Source of the DNA: Bauldia litoralis
Lineage (GTDB): Bacteria > Pseudomonadota > Alphaproteobacteria > Rhizobiales > Kaistiaceae
Direction: 5' to 3'
Length of the DNA: 64,000 nucleotides
NCBI GenBank assembly: GCA_945882315.1
Contig: CAMCWB010000007.1
Coordinates: 1-64,000 of the forward strand
In this document: piece after piece, positions 40,271-52,762 of the stretch
Numbering within the stretch: the first letter of the stretch is position 1
How the letters are laid out: each line of letters starts with the position of its first letter
The notes under the pieces: model-generated
The model's input: the letters and a program-made list of their open reading frames with translations, nothing else
Told to the model about the DNA's origin: nothing
The model's database searches: none
Program-made: the position numbers and the translations under genes

Positions 40271-40831
40271 TCAGGCCTCGACCTGACGGATGTCGCGGAC
40301 TTCCGGGACGTAGTGGCGGAGCAGATTCTCGATGCCGTGCTTCAGCGTCGCGGTCGAGGACGGGCAGCCCGAGCAGGCGCCGCGCATGTTGAGATAGACG
40401 GTGCCGTCGCGGAAGCCCCTAAAGGTGATGTCGCCGCCATCCTGGGCAACCGCCGGGCGGACTCGGGTCTCGATCAGCTCCTTGATGGTGCCGACGATCT
40501 CGGCATCGCCTTCCTCGAAGAATTCGTCCTCATCCTCGCCCGCCGGCTCCTCGATGAGGACCGGGATGCCGGACATGAAATGCTCCATGATGGCGCCGAG
40601 GATGGCCGGCTTGATATGCGGCCACTCGCCGGACGACTTGGTCACGGCGACGAAATCACCGCCCAGGAACACGCCCGAAACACCCGGCACGCCGAACAGG
40701 CGCTCGGCGAGTGGCGAGGAGTGGGCCTCTTCCAGATTGAGGAATTCCGCCGTTCCCGAGCCCATGACCATGCGGCCGGGCAGGAATTTCAGGGTCGCCG
40801 GATTGGGGGTTGATTCGGTCTGGATGAACAT
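40271..40831 (-). CDS. nfuA: NifU/NfuA-type iron-sulfur scaffold protein
   Basis: 186 aa. The N-terminal Nfu_N part starts MFIQTESTPNPATLKFLPG. The C-terminal NifU domain has GACSGCPSS with the CxxC pair that holds a [4Fe-4S] cluster. It donates clusters to target proteins. Upstream is a repeat element at 40911-41037. Confidence 0.96.
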   Translation of the reverse strand: MFIQTESTPNPATLKFLPGRMVMGSGTAEFLNLEEAHSSPLAERLFGVPGVSGVFLGGDFVAVTKSSGEWPHIKPAILGAIMEHFMSGIPVLIEEPAGEDEDEFFEEGDAEIVGTIKELIETRVRPAVAQDGGDITFRGFRDGTVYLNMRGACSGCPSSTATLKHGIENLLRHYVPEVRDIRQVEA

Positions 40832-40910
40832 TTTTCGCCCTCACGCGCGACTCCGCGCTTTCCTAGCCTCAGATGTAGGCCCGCGGCCGGTCGACATCAA
40901 GGCTGGCGCA

Positions 40911-41037
40911 TAGAGCGTGCCCCGATTCAACGGAATCGGATCATGCTCCAGATTCCTTGATTTGACGCGCTGTCGGACGGAAAACCGGTTCCACCCCGGA
41001 TCGGGGTCCGGGGCATGCTTTTCCTGACATTGCTCTA
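40911..41037. repeat. Interspersed palindromic repeat of Rhizobiales type
   Basis: Terminal inverted repeat TAGAGC/GCTCTA (40911-40916, 41032-41037). Inside are GATTC...GAATC with a GATCATGCTC segment, and the ACCGGTT / GGATCGGGGTCCGGGG region. Its layout resembles extragenic repeats common in Rhizobiales genomes. The stop codon of the adjacent regulator gene (TAG, 41035-41037) is formed by the element end. Confidence 0.7.
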
Positions 41038-43170
41038 GGCGGGATCTGCGCCGAGGCCGGCGAACAGCGCGTCGAAGCGTGGATCGAGGCGCGCGTTGTC
41101 GAGATCGGGATCGTGCCGCCTGATCCAGGCCGTCTTGAAACGGGCATAGCCCGGCTTCAGCATCCGCTCGAGCTGGCGCAGGCATTCGTCTACATCGCCC
41201 AAGACTGAAAACAGACAGGCAAGGTTGTAGATGGTGCGGCTGTCGCCGCTGTCGATGACCAGCGTCAGCCGCGCCCAGCGCATGGCCTCGGTCATGCGAC
41301 CCAGCGCCACCAGGGCAAAGGCGCCGACATAGGTGGCCCGCTCGTCCGACGGATCGACGGCGACGCGACGCTCGGCAACGCTCAGCACCCAGGCCGCGAT
41401 GCGTGCCATCTCCTCGTCCCGTCCACAGGCGCGGAGGCTGGTCATCAGCATCATGCCGGTCTGCAGGTCCTGATCCGCCAGGGCGAAGGCGGCCTTCATC
41501 GACCCAACCGATTCTTCCGCCTGGCCGATCAGCAGAAACATCAGCCCGCGATAGAAATGCGCCTCCTGGTGGCGCGGGTTGATGGCGATCGCCTTGCGGA
41601 AATCGGCCTCGGCGGGTTCGATCTCGTTGAGGATGGAACGGACGCGGCCCCGCGACGTGTAGGCCTCGGCCAGTTCCGGATCGAGCTCGAGCGCGCGTTC
41701 GCTGTCGGCGATCGCACCGGCGATCGCGCCGGCATCGTCATAGTGATAGGCGAGCATCGACAGGCTGTCGGCGCGACCGCAATAGGCTTCGGCATAGGCG
41801 GGATCGAGGGCGATCGCCCGCGCGAACATCCGGCTGGAGAGTTCGACGCTTCGCCGGGTCATCTCGCGCAGGCATGCGCGACCGCGGAGATAATCCGGAT
41901 AGGCGTCGGCATTGCGCGTCGCGCGCCGGCCGATGGCGATCGCCTCGTTCGGCGAAAGCTTCAACTTGAGCGCCTGGACGATGTTGGCGGCGATCTCGCC
42001 CTGCAGGTCGAAGATGTTGACGAGCTCGCGGTCATAGCGCTCGCCCCACAGCTGGCGGCCGCTGCGGCCATCGATGAGCTGCGCCGTGACCCGGACATTG
42101 GCGCCGGCCTTGCGCACGCTGCCGTCGAGGATGTAGCGGACCCCCAATTCGCCGGCGATGCGCTCGGGACGCATCGGCGTGCCCTTGTAGATCGATGTCG
42201 AGCTTCGCGCCGCGACATGGAGCTCGGCGACCTTGGACAGGTCGGTGATCACGTCTTCGGCGACGCCGTCGCTGAAATAATCCTGCTCGGCGTCGCCGCT
42301 CATGTTGACGAAGGGAAGCACCGCGATCGACAGGTCGCCATGATCGGCCGGTGCGGCAACGATCGGCGCGAACGGCGGCACGGCGGCGAAGCTGACGGTC
42401 GGGGCATGGTCCGAGGCGACGATGCCTTCGGCGAGCGCCACCGTTTCGGACGAGGGTTCGGCGCCGAGCTCGCGGCGCATGAGCTCGCGGCAATTGCGGA
42501 ATTGCGAGACTGCCAGCGAGCGCTCGCCGGAGGCCGCATAAAGCCGGATCAGCGCACGGTGGCTCTCCTCGCGAAGCGGATCGAGAGCCAGCAGATCGCG
42601 GGCCCGCTCGATTGCGGTGGCGAAGCGGCGCGTTTCGCCGAGCCGCCCGATCTCGCGCTCGAGCGCCTGCATCGCAAGGCTTCGGTATTTTTCGCGCTGG
42701 CCGAGAACCCAGGCCGTGAAGTCGCCGGCGTCGCGTTCGTGACCTTCGAGGAAGTCGCCCGGATAGATCTCCGACAATTGCCAATCGCCACCAGCCTCCC
42801 CCAGCGCCGCCCTTTGCAGACGGTCGCAATCCGTCGCCAGGATTCCGGCCTGCAAAGACACGGACTCGCGGTCGACGGCGATCGCCTCGTCGCCGAGAGC
42901 CTTGCGGAGATCCGACAGGGCGTTGCGCAGGCTGCCGCGGGCCTGCTCGTCCTGGCTGTCGCCCCAGAGCAGGCCGGCGAGATGATCGCGGCCATGGGCG
43001 CGGCCGGGCGCCAGCGCCAGATAAGCGAGGAGCTGGCCGCATTTGCGCGTCCGGAGCGCCAGCGGCAGGCCGTCGGCCCCCTTGAGGGTCAACCCTCCCA
43101 GGAGTTCGAGCAGGGGCCGCCGATCCTCGGTGACTGGGTTGGCGGCTGGGGGCAGGCTGATTTTTTTCAT
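41035..43170 (-). CDS. SARP-like regulator with TolB-like and TPR domains
   Basis: 711 aa. Residues about 18-110 are an OmpR/SARP winged helix (LALRTRKCGQLLAYLALAPG, ARGSLRNALSDLRKAL). About 115-255 is a BTAD domain (DPLREESHRALIRLYAASGERSLAVSQF). About 278-400 is a FlgO/TolB-N-like domain (IAVLPFVNMSGDAEQDYFSDGVAEDVI, then GVRYILDGSVRKAG and LIDGRSGRQLWGERYD). From about 425 on are TPR repeats (AIALDPAYAEAYCGRA, ALELDPELAEAY, AIAINPRHQEAHFY). No receiver or kinase domain is present. Such proteins are found next to adenylate cyclases or as orphans; its ligand and targets are unknown. It is divergent from the DUF1127 gene. Confidence 0.85.
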   Translation of the reverse strand: MKKISLPPAANPVTEDRRPLLELLGGLTLKGADGLPLALRTRKCGQLLAYLALAPGRAHGRDHLAGLLWGDSQDEQARGSLRNALSDLRKALGDEAIAVDRESVSLQAGILATDCDRLQRAALGEAGGDWQLSEIYPGDFLEGHERDAGDFTAWVLGQREKYRSLAMQALEREIGRLGETRRFATAIERARDLLALDPLREESHRALIRLYAASGERSLAVSQFRNCRELMRRELGAEPSSETVALAEGIVASDHAPTVSFAAVPPFAPIVAAPADHGDLSIAVLPFVNMSGDAEQDYFSDGVAEDVITDLSKVAELHVAARSSTSIYKGTPMRPERIAGELGVRYILDGSVRKAGANVRVTAQLIDGRSGRQLWGERYDRELVNIFDLQGEIAANIVQALKLKLSPNEAIAIGRRATRNADAYPDYLRGRACLREMTRRSVELSSRMFARAIALDPAYAEAYCGRADSLSMLAYHYDDAGAIAGAIADSERALELDPELAEAYTSRGRVRSILNEIEPAEADFRKAIAINPRHQEAHFYRGLMFLLIGQAEESVGSMKAAFALADQDLQTGMMLMTSLRACGRDEEMARIAAWVLSVAERRVAVDPSDERATYVGAFALVALGRMTEAMRWARLTLVIDSGDSRTIYNLACLFSVLGDVDECLRQLERMLKPGYARFKTAWIRRHDPDLDNARLDPRFDALFAGLGADPA

Positions 43171-43203
43171 CGGCAGACCGATTTAACGCGTTTTTCCCGA
43201 TGC

Positions 43204-43237
43204 CGTCACGCCGGCCGAACGATGGCGTCACGGCGGC
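43204..43237. promoter_or_regulatory. Direct repeat, 22 bp apart, in the SARP-DUF1127 divergent region
   Basis: CGTCACGCCGGC (43204-43215) and CGTCACGGCGGC (43226-43237) match at 11 of 12 positions and start 22 bp apart, two helical turns. SARP regulators bind direct repeats on one face of the helix, so this is a candidate operator. It lies in the 122-bp gap between the SARP-like gene and DUF1127. Confidence 0.4.
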
Positions 43238-43292
43238 GCGCGAGCCTCCCTGCATGGACTTCCGCTCGGGCGGAGAAACCGGGAGACGGGCG

Positions 43293-43505
43293 ATGCGTCA
43301 CGAGAAATTCGGGCTTGAAGCCGCCGAATTAAATCGAATTGCCATAGCGGATGCGAAGCGCCCTTCCCGGCTCTCCGGCTTTCTTCTGCGGAGCGGCCGG
43401 CGGATCGTCGGGGCTTTCATCAAGGATCGCCCCGACCTTCGCGATTTTTCCGATTCGCAGCTTCGCGATATCGGGCTGACACGCAACGACATCGAGCGCT
43501 TCTGA
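43293..43505 (+). CDS. DUF1127 small protein
   Basis: 70 aa from the ATG of MRHEKFGLEAAELNRIAI, with GGGAGACGGGCG just upstream; a longer frame from 43200 overlaps the repeat and lacks support. DUF1127 region DRPDLRDFSDSQLRDIGLTRNDIERF at the C-terminus. Some small proteins of this type in Agrobacterium and Rhodobacter bind RNA or affect phosphate metabolism. Its stop is 1 nt from the convergent usp gene. Confidence 0.85.
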   Translation: MRHEKFGLEAAELNRIAIADAKRPSRLSGFLLRSGRRIVGAFIKDRPDLRDFSDSQLRDIGLTRNDIERF

Positions 43506-43506
43506 C

Positions 43507-44001
43507 TCAGGCAATCGCCTTGATGGTGGCGTCGTCGAGCGTGCCCGGAACGATGGTGATCGGTATCGGGAAGGTGCCGGAGGCCTTGCCGGCGATGGCA
43601 GTGACGAGCGGGCCGGGGCCTTCATTCTCGGCACCGGCGGCGAGCACGAGGATGGCGATATCCTCATCCTCCTCGATCAGCTTGGCGATCTCGTCGGCAC
43701 GGGCGCCCTCGCGGATCACCATCTGCGGCTCGACCTGCGCGATGTCGCGGACCATGTCGGCGAAGCGGCCGAGGGTTTCCTCGGCGGTGTCCATCGCCTC
43801 GGCGCGCATGATGTTCTCGACGCCGATCCAGTGCTGGAATTCGCCGGGCACGATGACATACAGCATGACGAGCGCGCCGGCGGTGCGCTCGGCGCGGCGC
43901 GCCGCATAGAGAACGGCGCGCGAGCATTCCGGCGTGTCGTCGATGACGACCATGAATTTTCGCCGGTGGCCTTCCTCGGTACTTCGTCGGGGACGGAGCA
44001 T
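43507..44001 (-). CDS. Universal stress protein (UspA family)
   Basis: 164 aa; GAGGGG lies 8 nt before the ATG at 44001. FMVVIDDTPECSRAVLYAARRAER at the N-terminus and ILVLAAGAENEGPGPLVTAIAGKASG at the C-terminus are Usp motifs. The small-residue loop is not the exact G-x2-G-x9-G(S/T) ATP motif, so ATP binding is unclear. It follows trpS by 67 nt. Confidence 0.9.
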   Translation of the reverse strand: MLRPRRSTEEGHRRKFMVVIDDTPECSRAVLYAARRAERTAGALVMLYVIVPGEFQHWIGVENIMRAEAMDTAEETLGRFADMVRDIAQVEPQMVIREGARADEIAKLIEEDEDIAILVLAAGAENEGPGPLVTAIAGKASGTFPIPITIVPGTLDDATIKAIA

Positions 44002-44068
44002 CGTATCACCCCTCTACGCAAAGCGACGCAGCGCGCCCATGCTGCCACCCGCACTCCCCGCCGACAAC

Positions 44069-45109
44069 CTACTTCCGGCGGATGAAGCCGACGACATCCT
44101 TGACGCCGGCCATGGTGCGGTCGGCGATGACGCGGGCACGATCGGCACCGTCGACCAGAACGCTGTCGATATAGGCCGGATCGGCGATCAGCCGCCGCAT
44201 CTCGTTGGCGATTGGCGACAGCTTCTCGACGGCGAGCTCGGCCAGCGCCGGCTTGAACACCGAGAATTGCGAGCCGCCAAATTCGGCGAGCACGGATTCC
44301 TTCGGCCTTCCCGAGAGCGCCGCATAGATGCCGACGAGGTTATCGGCTTCCGGCCGGCCCTTCAGCCCACCGGGCTCGGAGGGCAGCGGCTCCGGATCGG
44401 TCTTGGCCTTGCGGATCTTCTGGGCGATGCCATCGGCATCGTCGGCGAGCGCGATCCGCGAATAATCGGACGGGTCCGATTTCGACATCTTCTTGGTGCC
44501 GTCGCGGAGCGACATGACGCGCGTCGCCGGGCCGGTGATCAGAGGCTCGGTGACCGGGAAGAAGGCATCGCCGAAGCCGTTGGCGACAATCGATTCGGAG
44601 AAGTCGTTGTTGAACTTGATGGCGATGTCGCGGGCGAGTTCGAGATGCTGCTTCTGGTCGTCGCCGACCGGCACATGCGTGGCGAGATAGGCGAGGATGT
44701 CGGCGGCCATCAGGTTCGGATAGGCGAAGAGGCCGACCGAGGCGTTCTCGCGATCCTTGCCGGCCTTTTCCTTGAACTGCGTCATTCGCGACAGCCAGCC
44801 CATGCGGGCGACGCAATTGAACACCCAGGCGAGCTCGGCATGGACCGAGACCTGGCTCTGGTTGAAGACGATATGGGCCTTCGGATCGACGCCGGCGGCG
44901 AGGAAGGCGGCGGTGACCTCGCGGATGTTGCCGGTCAGCTCGGCCGGATCCTGCCAGACCGTGATCGCATGCATGTCGACGACGCAGTAGACGCATTCAT
45001 GCGTCTTCTGCAGCGCGACGAAATTGACGATGGCGCCGAGATAGTTGCCGAGATGGAGATTTCCGGTCGGCTGGACGCCGGAAAAGACCCGCGGCTTGAA
45101 TTCGGTCAT
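44069..45109 (-). CDS. trpS: Tryptophanyl-tRNA synthetase
   Basis: 346 aa from the ATG of [26 protein letters not shown]. Class I signatures: HLGNYLGA (HIGH-like) and KKMSKS (KMSKS). The open frame extends 42 codons further upstream with no homology. It attaches Trp to its tRNA. Order murJ-trpS-usp is typical for the clade. Confidence 0.97.
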   Translation of the reverse strand: MTEFKPRVFSGVQPTGNLHLGNYLGAIVNFVALQKTHECVYCVVDMHAITVWQDPAELTGNIREVTAAFLAAGVDPKAHIVFNQSQVSVHAELAWVFNCVARMGWLSRMTQFKEKAGKDRENASVGLFAYPNLMAADILAYLATHVPVGDDQKQHLELARDIAIKFNNDFSESIVANGFGDAFFPVTEPLITGPATRVMSLRDGTKKMSKSDPSDYSRIALADDADGIAQKIRKAKTDPEPLPSEPGGLKGRPEADNLVGIYAALSGRPKESVLAEFGGSQFSVFKPALAELAVEKLSPIANEMRRLIADPAYIDSVLVDGADRARVIADRTMAGVKDVVGFIRRK

Positions 45110-45170
45110 GGCTGAAAGGCTCCGGCTGGCGGCGCGGTTATGGCCGACGCGTTCCGGCGGCGCAAGTGGA

Positions 45171-46736
45171 TCAGGCGCCGCGCCGGCGCCGGAGCAGCGA
45201 GACGAGCCGGCTGCCGTCGACCGCGCCGGTGACATGGCAGAGCAGCGCGAAGAGGATAAGCCCGGTCAGGACGAGGACCACGAGCGCGCCGACCTGGGTG
45301 AGGATGCTCGCCGCCGTCAGGTAGGGCGACAGCAGCCAGGCGAGCAGGTAAAGCGCCGCGCCCATGAGGATCGCGGCCAGCGCCAGCAGCGGCACGCGGC
45401 GGCGGAACAGCGCATCCGGCCTGAACTGGCCGCGCTTCCACAGCGTCCAGCCGAGCATCGCGGTGTTGAGCCAGGAGGCTATGGCGGTGCCGGCGGCGAT
45501 GCCGAGATAGCCGAAGGTGAAGAAGAGCAGCAGCGAGCAGGCGATGTTCACGGCGACCGAGATCGCGCCATAGATCATCGGCGTGCGCGTGTCCTCGCGC
45601 GCGAAATAGGCCGGCTGGAGCACCTTGATCGCGACGAAAGCCGGCAGGCCCAGCGCATAAAGGGCGAGCGCCGGCGCGGTCGCGGCGGTATCGGCGGCGG
45701 TGAAGGCGCCATGTTCGAAGAGGACGCTGAGGATCGGCGCCGGAATCACGGCGAGCGCCACCGCGGCCGGCAGCGTCAGGGCGGCGGCGAATTCGAAGGA
45801 ACGGTTCTGGACGCGCGCCACCTCGTCCTCCTGCCCGGCCTGGAGGGCGCGGGCGAGATCGGGGAGAAGCACGACGCCGATGGCGATGCCGACGATGCCG
45901 AGCGGCAGTTGATAGAGGCGGTCGGCGTAATAGAGCCAGGAGACGGCACCGGCCTGCATCGACGCGATGATGGTGCCGACGACGATGTTGATCTGCACGA
46001 CGCCGCCGGCAACGACGCTCGGCACGGCGAGCCTTGCGAGCCTCTTCACGCCGGGCGTCAGCCGCGGCCAGCGGAGCCGGACGGTGAGGCCGGCGCGATG
46101 GCAGGCGATGAACAATACGACGAGCTGGACGATGCCACCGACGACGACGGCAGCGCTGAGGATGACGCCCGCCTCGAGCGTCGCGATCTCGCCCTGCCAG
46201 AAGATGAACAGCAGCGCGGCGATGAGAACGACGTTGAGAAGCACGGTCGAGAAGGCGGCGGCGGCAAAACGCCCGGCGCCGTTCAGCACGCCGGAGAGGA
46301 GCGTGACTACCGAGATCAGCGCCAGATAGGGAAAGGCGATGCGGCTCAGCAGAACGGCGAGATCGAATTTTTCCGGATCGGAGGCGAAGCCCGGCGCCAG
46401 AGCGAAGGTCATCCAGGTCATGGCGACTTCGGCGATGACCGTGAAGACGATCAGGGCCGCGGCAAGGCCGGCCAGCGACTCCTCGGCGAAACGCTGTGCG
46501 GCGACCGTGCCTTCCGCCTGTCGCGTGCGGGCGAACATCGGCACGAAGGCGGAGGCGAAGCCGCCCTCGGCGAAGATGCGGCGGAAGAGATTGGGCAGGC
46601 GCTGGGCGACGAAATAGGCTTCCGCGACCGGCCCGGCGCCGAGTGCCGTCGCCAGGAAGATGTCGCGGACGAAGCCCAGCACACGGCTCATCGCCGTGCC
46701 TGAGCCGACGGTCGCGAAGTTGCGGAGGAGCGACAT
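45171..46736 (-). CDS. murJ: Lipid II flippase MurJ
   Basis: 521 aa with about 14 hydrophobic segments. N-terminal [29 protein letters not shown] and [12 protein letters not shown] are family motifs, and [15 protein letters not shown] is the conserved loop. It flips lipid II across the inner membrane for peptidoglycan synthesis. It starts 15 nt after glnD. Confidence 0.96.
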   Translation of the reverse strand: MSLLRNFATVGSGTAMSRVLGFVRDIFLATALGAGPVAEAYFVAQRLPNLFRRIFAEGGFASAFVPMFARTRQAEGTVAAQRFAEESLAGLAAALIVFTVIAEVAMTWMTFALAPGFASDPEKFDLAVLLSRIAFPYLALISVVTLLSGVLNGAGRFAAAAFSTVLLNVVLIAALLFIFWQGEIATLEAGVILSAAVVVGGIVQLVVLFIACHRAGLTVRLRWPRLTPGVKRLARLAVPSVVAGGVVQINIVVGTIIASMQAGAVSWLYYADRLYQLPLGIVGIAIGVVLLPDLARALQAGQEDEVARVQNRSFEFAAALTLPAAVALAVIPAPILSVLFEHGAFTAADTAATAPALALYALGLPAFVAIKVLQPAYFAREDTRTPMIYGAISVAVNIACSLLLFFTFGYLGIAAGTAIASWLNTAMLGWTLWKRGQFRPDALFRRRVPLLALAAILMGAALYLLAWLLSPYLTAASILTQVGALVVLVLTGLILFALLCHVTGAVDGSRLVSLLRRRRGA

Positions 46737-46751
46737 CGGCTCCCGATCGCC

Positions 46752-49544
46752 TCAGACGGTCTCGCGCTTGCGCGCCGGTTTCGTCTCGGCCGATTGCGGC
46801 CCGTCGAAAGCGAGCCGCAGCCGGCGCCGGATCGCCGTCTCGCGAGCCGGGTTGACGATCTTCTGATGTGTCAGGTCGGTAACGTAGAAGACGTCGACGG
46901 CGCGCTCGCCGAAGGTCGTGACATGCGCCGAGGCGATGTTGAGGTTGAGGTCCGACAAGGCGCGGGTGAGGTCGTAGAGCAGGCCCGGCCGGTCGAGGCC
47001 GGAGGCTTCGACGACGGTGAAGCGGTTCGAGCCCTGATTGTCAACGACGATGTTGGTCTCCAGGCTGAAGGCCTTCAAGCGGCTGCGCTTCTGGGCCTTG
47101 TGGGCAATCGTCTCGGGCAGGCGGATGCCGCCGGCGAGCGCCTGCTCGATGAGGTCGCCGATCTTCTTCGCCCGCCGCAGCTCGTCCTCTTCCGTGTCGA
47201 ATTCGCGGCTCAGCGAAATCGTGTCGAGGGCCTTGCCGTCGGTGGTGGTGAAGATCTGCGCGTCGACGATGTTGCTGCCGGCGATGCTGCAGGCGCCGGC
47301 GATGACCGAGAGGAGGCGGGGGTGGTCGGGCGCCAGCACCGTGATCTCGGTGACGCCTTCGAAGGCGCGCGCCCGGGTCTGCGTCGCCAGGGCCTTGCCG
47401 TCGCGATCGGTGTCGCGGATGAAATTGGCATGCTCGACCATCTGGGACGGCTCGACGCGCAGCCAATAGGCCGGATAGTGGCGGTCGAGATAGGCGAGCC
47501 GGTCCTTCTCCGGCCAGTCGGACAGCGCGGCCGCGAGCTCGGCCTTGGCCTCGGCGACGCGGCGGTCGCGGCTGACCTGGCTGTGGCCGCCGGTCAGCAC
47601 CGGCTCGGTCTCGTAATAAAGCGTTCTCAGAAGCTGGCCTTTCCAGCCGTTCCAGACGCCAGGCCCGACCGCCTTGATGTCGGCAACCGTCAGGATCAGC
47701 AGCATCTTCAGCCTTTCGAGGCTTTGGATGACGGCGGCGAAATCGAGGATCGTCTTGCGGTCGTTGAGGTCGCGGGACTGCGCCACCATCGACATGGTGA
47801 GATGGCGCTCGATCAGCCAGGCGACATTCTCGGTCTGCAACGGCGTCAGCCCGAAGCGTGGGCAGAGGCGGCGGGCGACGCGGGCGCCGGCGACCGAATG
47901 ATCCTCCGGCCGGCCCTTGGCGATGTCGTGCAGGAAGAGCGCGACATAGAGAACGACGCGATCCTGCATGCCGGGCAGGATTTCGGCGGCCAGCGGATGC
48001 CGGTCGGCCTGCTCGCCGCGCTCGATCTCGGCGAGCTTGCCGATCGAGCGGATGAGATGCTCGTCGACCGTGTAGTGGTGATACATGTTGAACTGCATCA
48101 GCGCGACGATCTTGCCGAATTCCGGCACGAAGCGGCCGAGCACGCCGGCCTCGTTCATCTGGCGCAGAATCACTTCCGGCTGATTGCGCGAGGACAGGAT
48201 CTCGACGAAGAGGCGGTTAGCCTCGGGATCCTCGCGCAGCTCCGCATCGATGAGCTTCAGCGAGCGGGCGATCTGCTGCATCACATCCGCATGGATGGGA
48301 CGATCGTTGCGGTCGGCGAGATGGAAGACGCGGATCAGGTTGACCGGATCGCGCTTGAACACGCCGTCATTGGCCATGTTGATGCGGTCGTTGTCGACGA
48401 TGAAATCGGTCGAGCCGGTGATCGTGCGGCGCTTGCTGCGGCCGAGGCGGAAGAAGCGGTTCAACGCCGGCGCGGTCTTGCCGTGATGCTCCTCGAGCAC
48501 CGTGCAGAAAATGCGCGTCAGGTCGCCGACATCCTTGGCAACCAGGAAGTAGTGCTTCATGAAGCGCTCGACATCCTTCTGGCCGGGATGCGCGGTGTAG
48601 CCGAGGCGAGCCGCCATATCCTGCTGCAGGTCGAAGGTCAGGCGCTCCTCGGCGCGGCCGGTCATGAAATGGAGATGGCAGCGGACCGCCCAAAGGAAAT
48701 CGTCGGCCTTCTCGAAGAGCTTGAGCTCGGCCTTGGAGAAGACGCCGGCCTTGACGAGATCGTCGCCGGTCGAGACGCGGAAGAAATATTTGCCGATCCA
48801 GAACAGCGTGTGGAGATCGCGGAGGCCGCCCTTGCCGTCCTTGACGTTGGGCTCGACGAGGTAGCGCGAGGCACCCTGCTGGCGATGGCGCTCGTCGCGC
48901 TCAGCGAGCTTGGCGACGATGAATTCGCGGCCGGTGCCCTTGACCACCTCGGCATCGAAACGGCTGACGAGATCGCGGAAGAGAGCGGTATCGCCCCAGA
49001 TGTAGCGGGCCTCGAGGATAGCGGTCCGGATCGTCATGTCGGAGCGGGCGAGACGGATGCACTCGTCGACCGACCGCGTCGCATGGCCGACCTTCAGGCC
49101 GAGGTCCCAGAGCGTGTAGAGGATGAACTCGACGACGCTCTCGCCCCAGGGGGTCTGCTTGTAGGGCAGCAGGAAGAGGAGGTCGACGTCGGAGCCGGGC
49201 GCCAGCGTGCCGCGGCCATAGCCGCCGACGGCGGCCACCGTCATGTGCTCGGCGCTCGACCGGTTGGTCGAGGGATAGACGAACCGCAGCGCGAAATCAT
49301 GGACGGCGCGGAGCAGACCGTCCTGGAGATCGGACAGGCGGCGGGCGCACAGCGTCCCCTCGCCGTCCTTCATCAGGAGCTTTTCGGCTGCGGCGCGGCC
49401 ATCGGCCATCGCCTCCTTCAGGGCGGCGATGAGCGCGGGCCGGATCTTCGGCGAATACTCCGCATTCTTGCCGACAAGGGCGGCAAGCTTCGTCTGGAGC
49501 GCGTCTAGATCAAGCAGCGCAACCGGCGGAACGTCTGTTTTCAT
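46752..49544 (-). CDS. glnD: Bifunctional uridylyltransferase/uridylyl-removing enzyme GlnD
   Basis: 930 aa. Nucleotidyltransferase domain GGYGRGTLAPGSDVDLLFL, HD domain (LFLHDIAKG, with the MYHHYTVDEHLIR segment), and two C-terminal ACT domains (EITVLAPDHPRLLSVIAG; VEASGLDRPGLLYDLTRAL). It modifies PII proteins in response to glutamine. Length is normal. Confidence 0.97.
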   Translation of the reverse strand: MKTDVPPVALLDLDALQTKLAALVGKNAEYSPKIRPALIAALKEAMADGRAAAEKLLMKDGEGTLCARRLSDLQDGLLRAVHDFALRFVYPSTNRSSAEHMTVAAVGGYGRGTLAPGSDVDLLFLLPYKQTPWGESVVEFILYTLWDLGLKVGHATRSVDECIRLARSDMTIRTAILEARYIWGDTALFRDLVSRFDAEVVKGTGREFIVAKLAERDERHRQQGASRYLVEPNVKDGKGGLRDLHTLFWIGKYFFRVSTGDDLVKAGVFSKAELKLFEKADDFLWAVRCHLHFMTGRAEERLTFDLQQDMAARLGYTAHPGQKDVERFMKHYFLVAKDVGDLTRIFCTVLEEHHGKTAPALNRFFRLGRSKRRTITGSTDFIVDNDRINMANDGVFKRDPVNLIRVFHLADRNDRPIHADVMQQIARSLKLIDAELREDPEANRLFVEILSSRNQPEVILRQMNEAGVLGRFVPEFGKIVALMQFNMYHHYTVDEHLIRSIGKLAEIERGEQADRHPLAAEILPGMQDRVVLYVALFLHDIAKGRPEDHSVAGARVARRLCPRFGLTPLQTENVAWLIERHLTMSMVAQSRDLNDRKTILDFAAVIQSLERLKMLLILTVADIKAVGPGVWNGWKGQLLRTLYYETEPVLTGGHSQVSRDRRVAEAKAELAAALSDWPEKDRLAYLDRHYPAYWLRVEPSQMVEHANFIRDTDRDGKALATQTRARAFEGVTEITVLAPDHPRLLSVIAGACSIAGSNIVDAQIFTTTDGKALDTISLSREFDTEEDELRRAKKIGDLIEQALAGGIRLPETIAHKAQKRSRLKAFSLETNIVVDNQGSNRFTVVEASGLDRPGLLYDLTRALSDLNLNIASAHVTTFGERAVDVFYVTDLTHQKIVNPARETAIRRRLRLAFDGPQSAETKPARKRETV

Positions 49545-49609
49545 CGCGATTCGGAAGGTTTCCGGGGCATTTGGCGCGGGAAACTAGCGCGCTTTGCCGG
49601 CCGGCGCCA

Positions 49610-52312
<2,703 letters not shown>

Positions 52313-52387
52313 GGAGGCGAAACTACAGCTTCTTGAAGCATCGGTGAACGGGTTGGCGCGGCCGCTCAACAGATCAGACTCGACCTA

Positions 52388-52406
52388 TGTATCATACGGT
52401 GATACA
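52388..52406. promoter_or_regulatory. Palindromic operator of the HigBA module
   Basis: Arms TGTATCA and TGATACA around TACGG. It lies 35 nt upstream of the toxin ATG, where HigA would bind to repress the operon. Confidence 0.7.
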
Positions 52407-52441
52407 GTCGTGCGGGTTGTGGCTGTCCCAGATATCATCGA

Positions 52442-52723
52442 ATGATCCGCTCCTATCGGAATGCCACGACGGCTGCCGTTGCGGCCGGCAAAACGGTCAA
52501 GGGCTTTCCGGCCGATTTGGCCAAACGCGCGATCAACAAACTGACCATCCTCGAATATGCAACATCTCTCGAGGATCTTCGCTCTCCGCCGGGCAATCGA
52601 CTGGAAGCGTTGAGGGGCGACCGGAAAGGACAGCATTCTATCCGGCTTAACGATCAATTCCGGATTTGCTTTCGCTGGGTCGACGGGCATGCCGAAGACG
52701 TCGAGATCACCGATTATCACTGA
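52442..52723 (+). CDS. higB: HigB-type toxin (RelE superfamily)
   Basis: 93 aa. LEALRGDRKGQHSIRLNDQFRICF is the HigB/RelE catalytic core, with DVEITDYH at the end. HigB cuts mRNA in the ribosome. As usual for this type, the toxin gene comes first and the antitoxin follows (39 nt gap). No clear ribosome site before the ATG. Confidence 0.88.
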   Translation: MIRSYRNATTAAVAAGKTVKGFPADLAKRAINKLTILEYATSLEDLRSPPGNRLEALRGDRKGQHSIRLNDQFRICFRWVDGHAEDVEITDYH

Positions 52724-52762
52724 CTTTCAGAGCGCGGCGCGAATAGAACAGGCAAGGTATCA

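Noticed and set aside
46794-49508. 904-codon plus-strand open frame
   Set aside because: Antisense to glnD, no recognisable motif.
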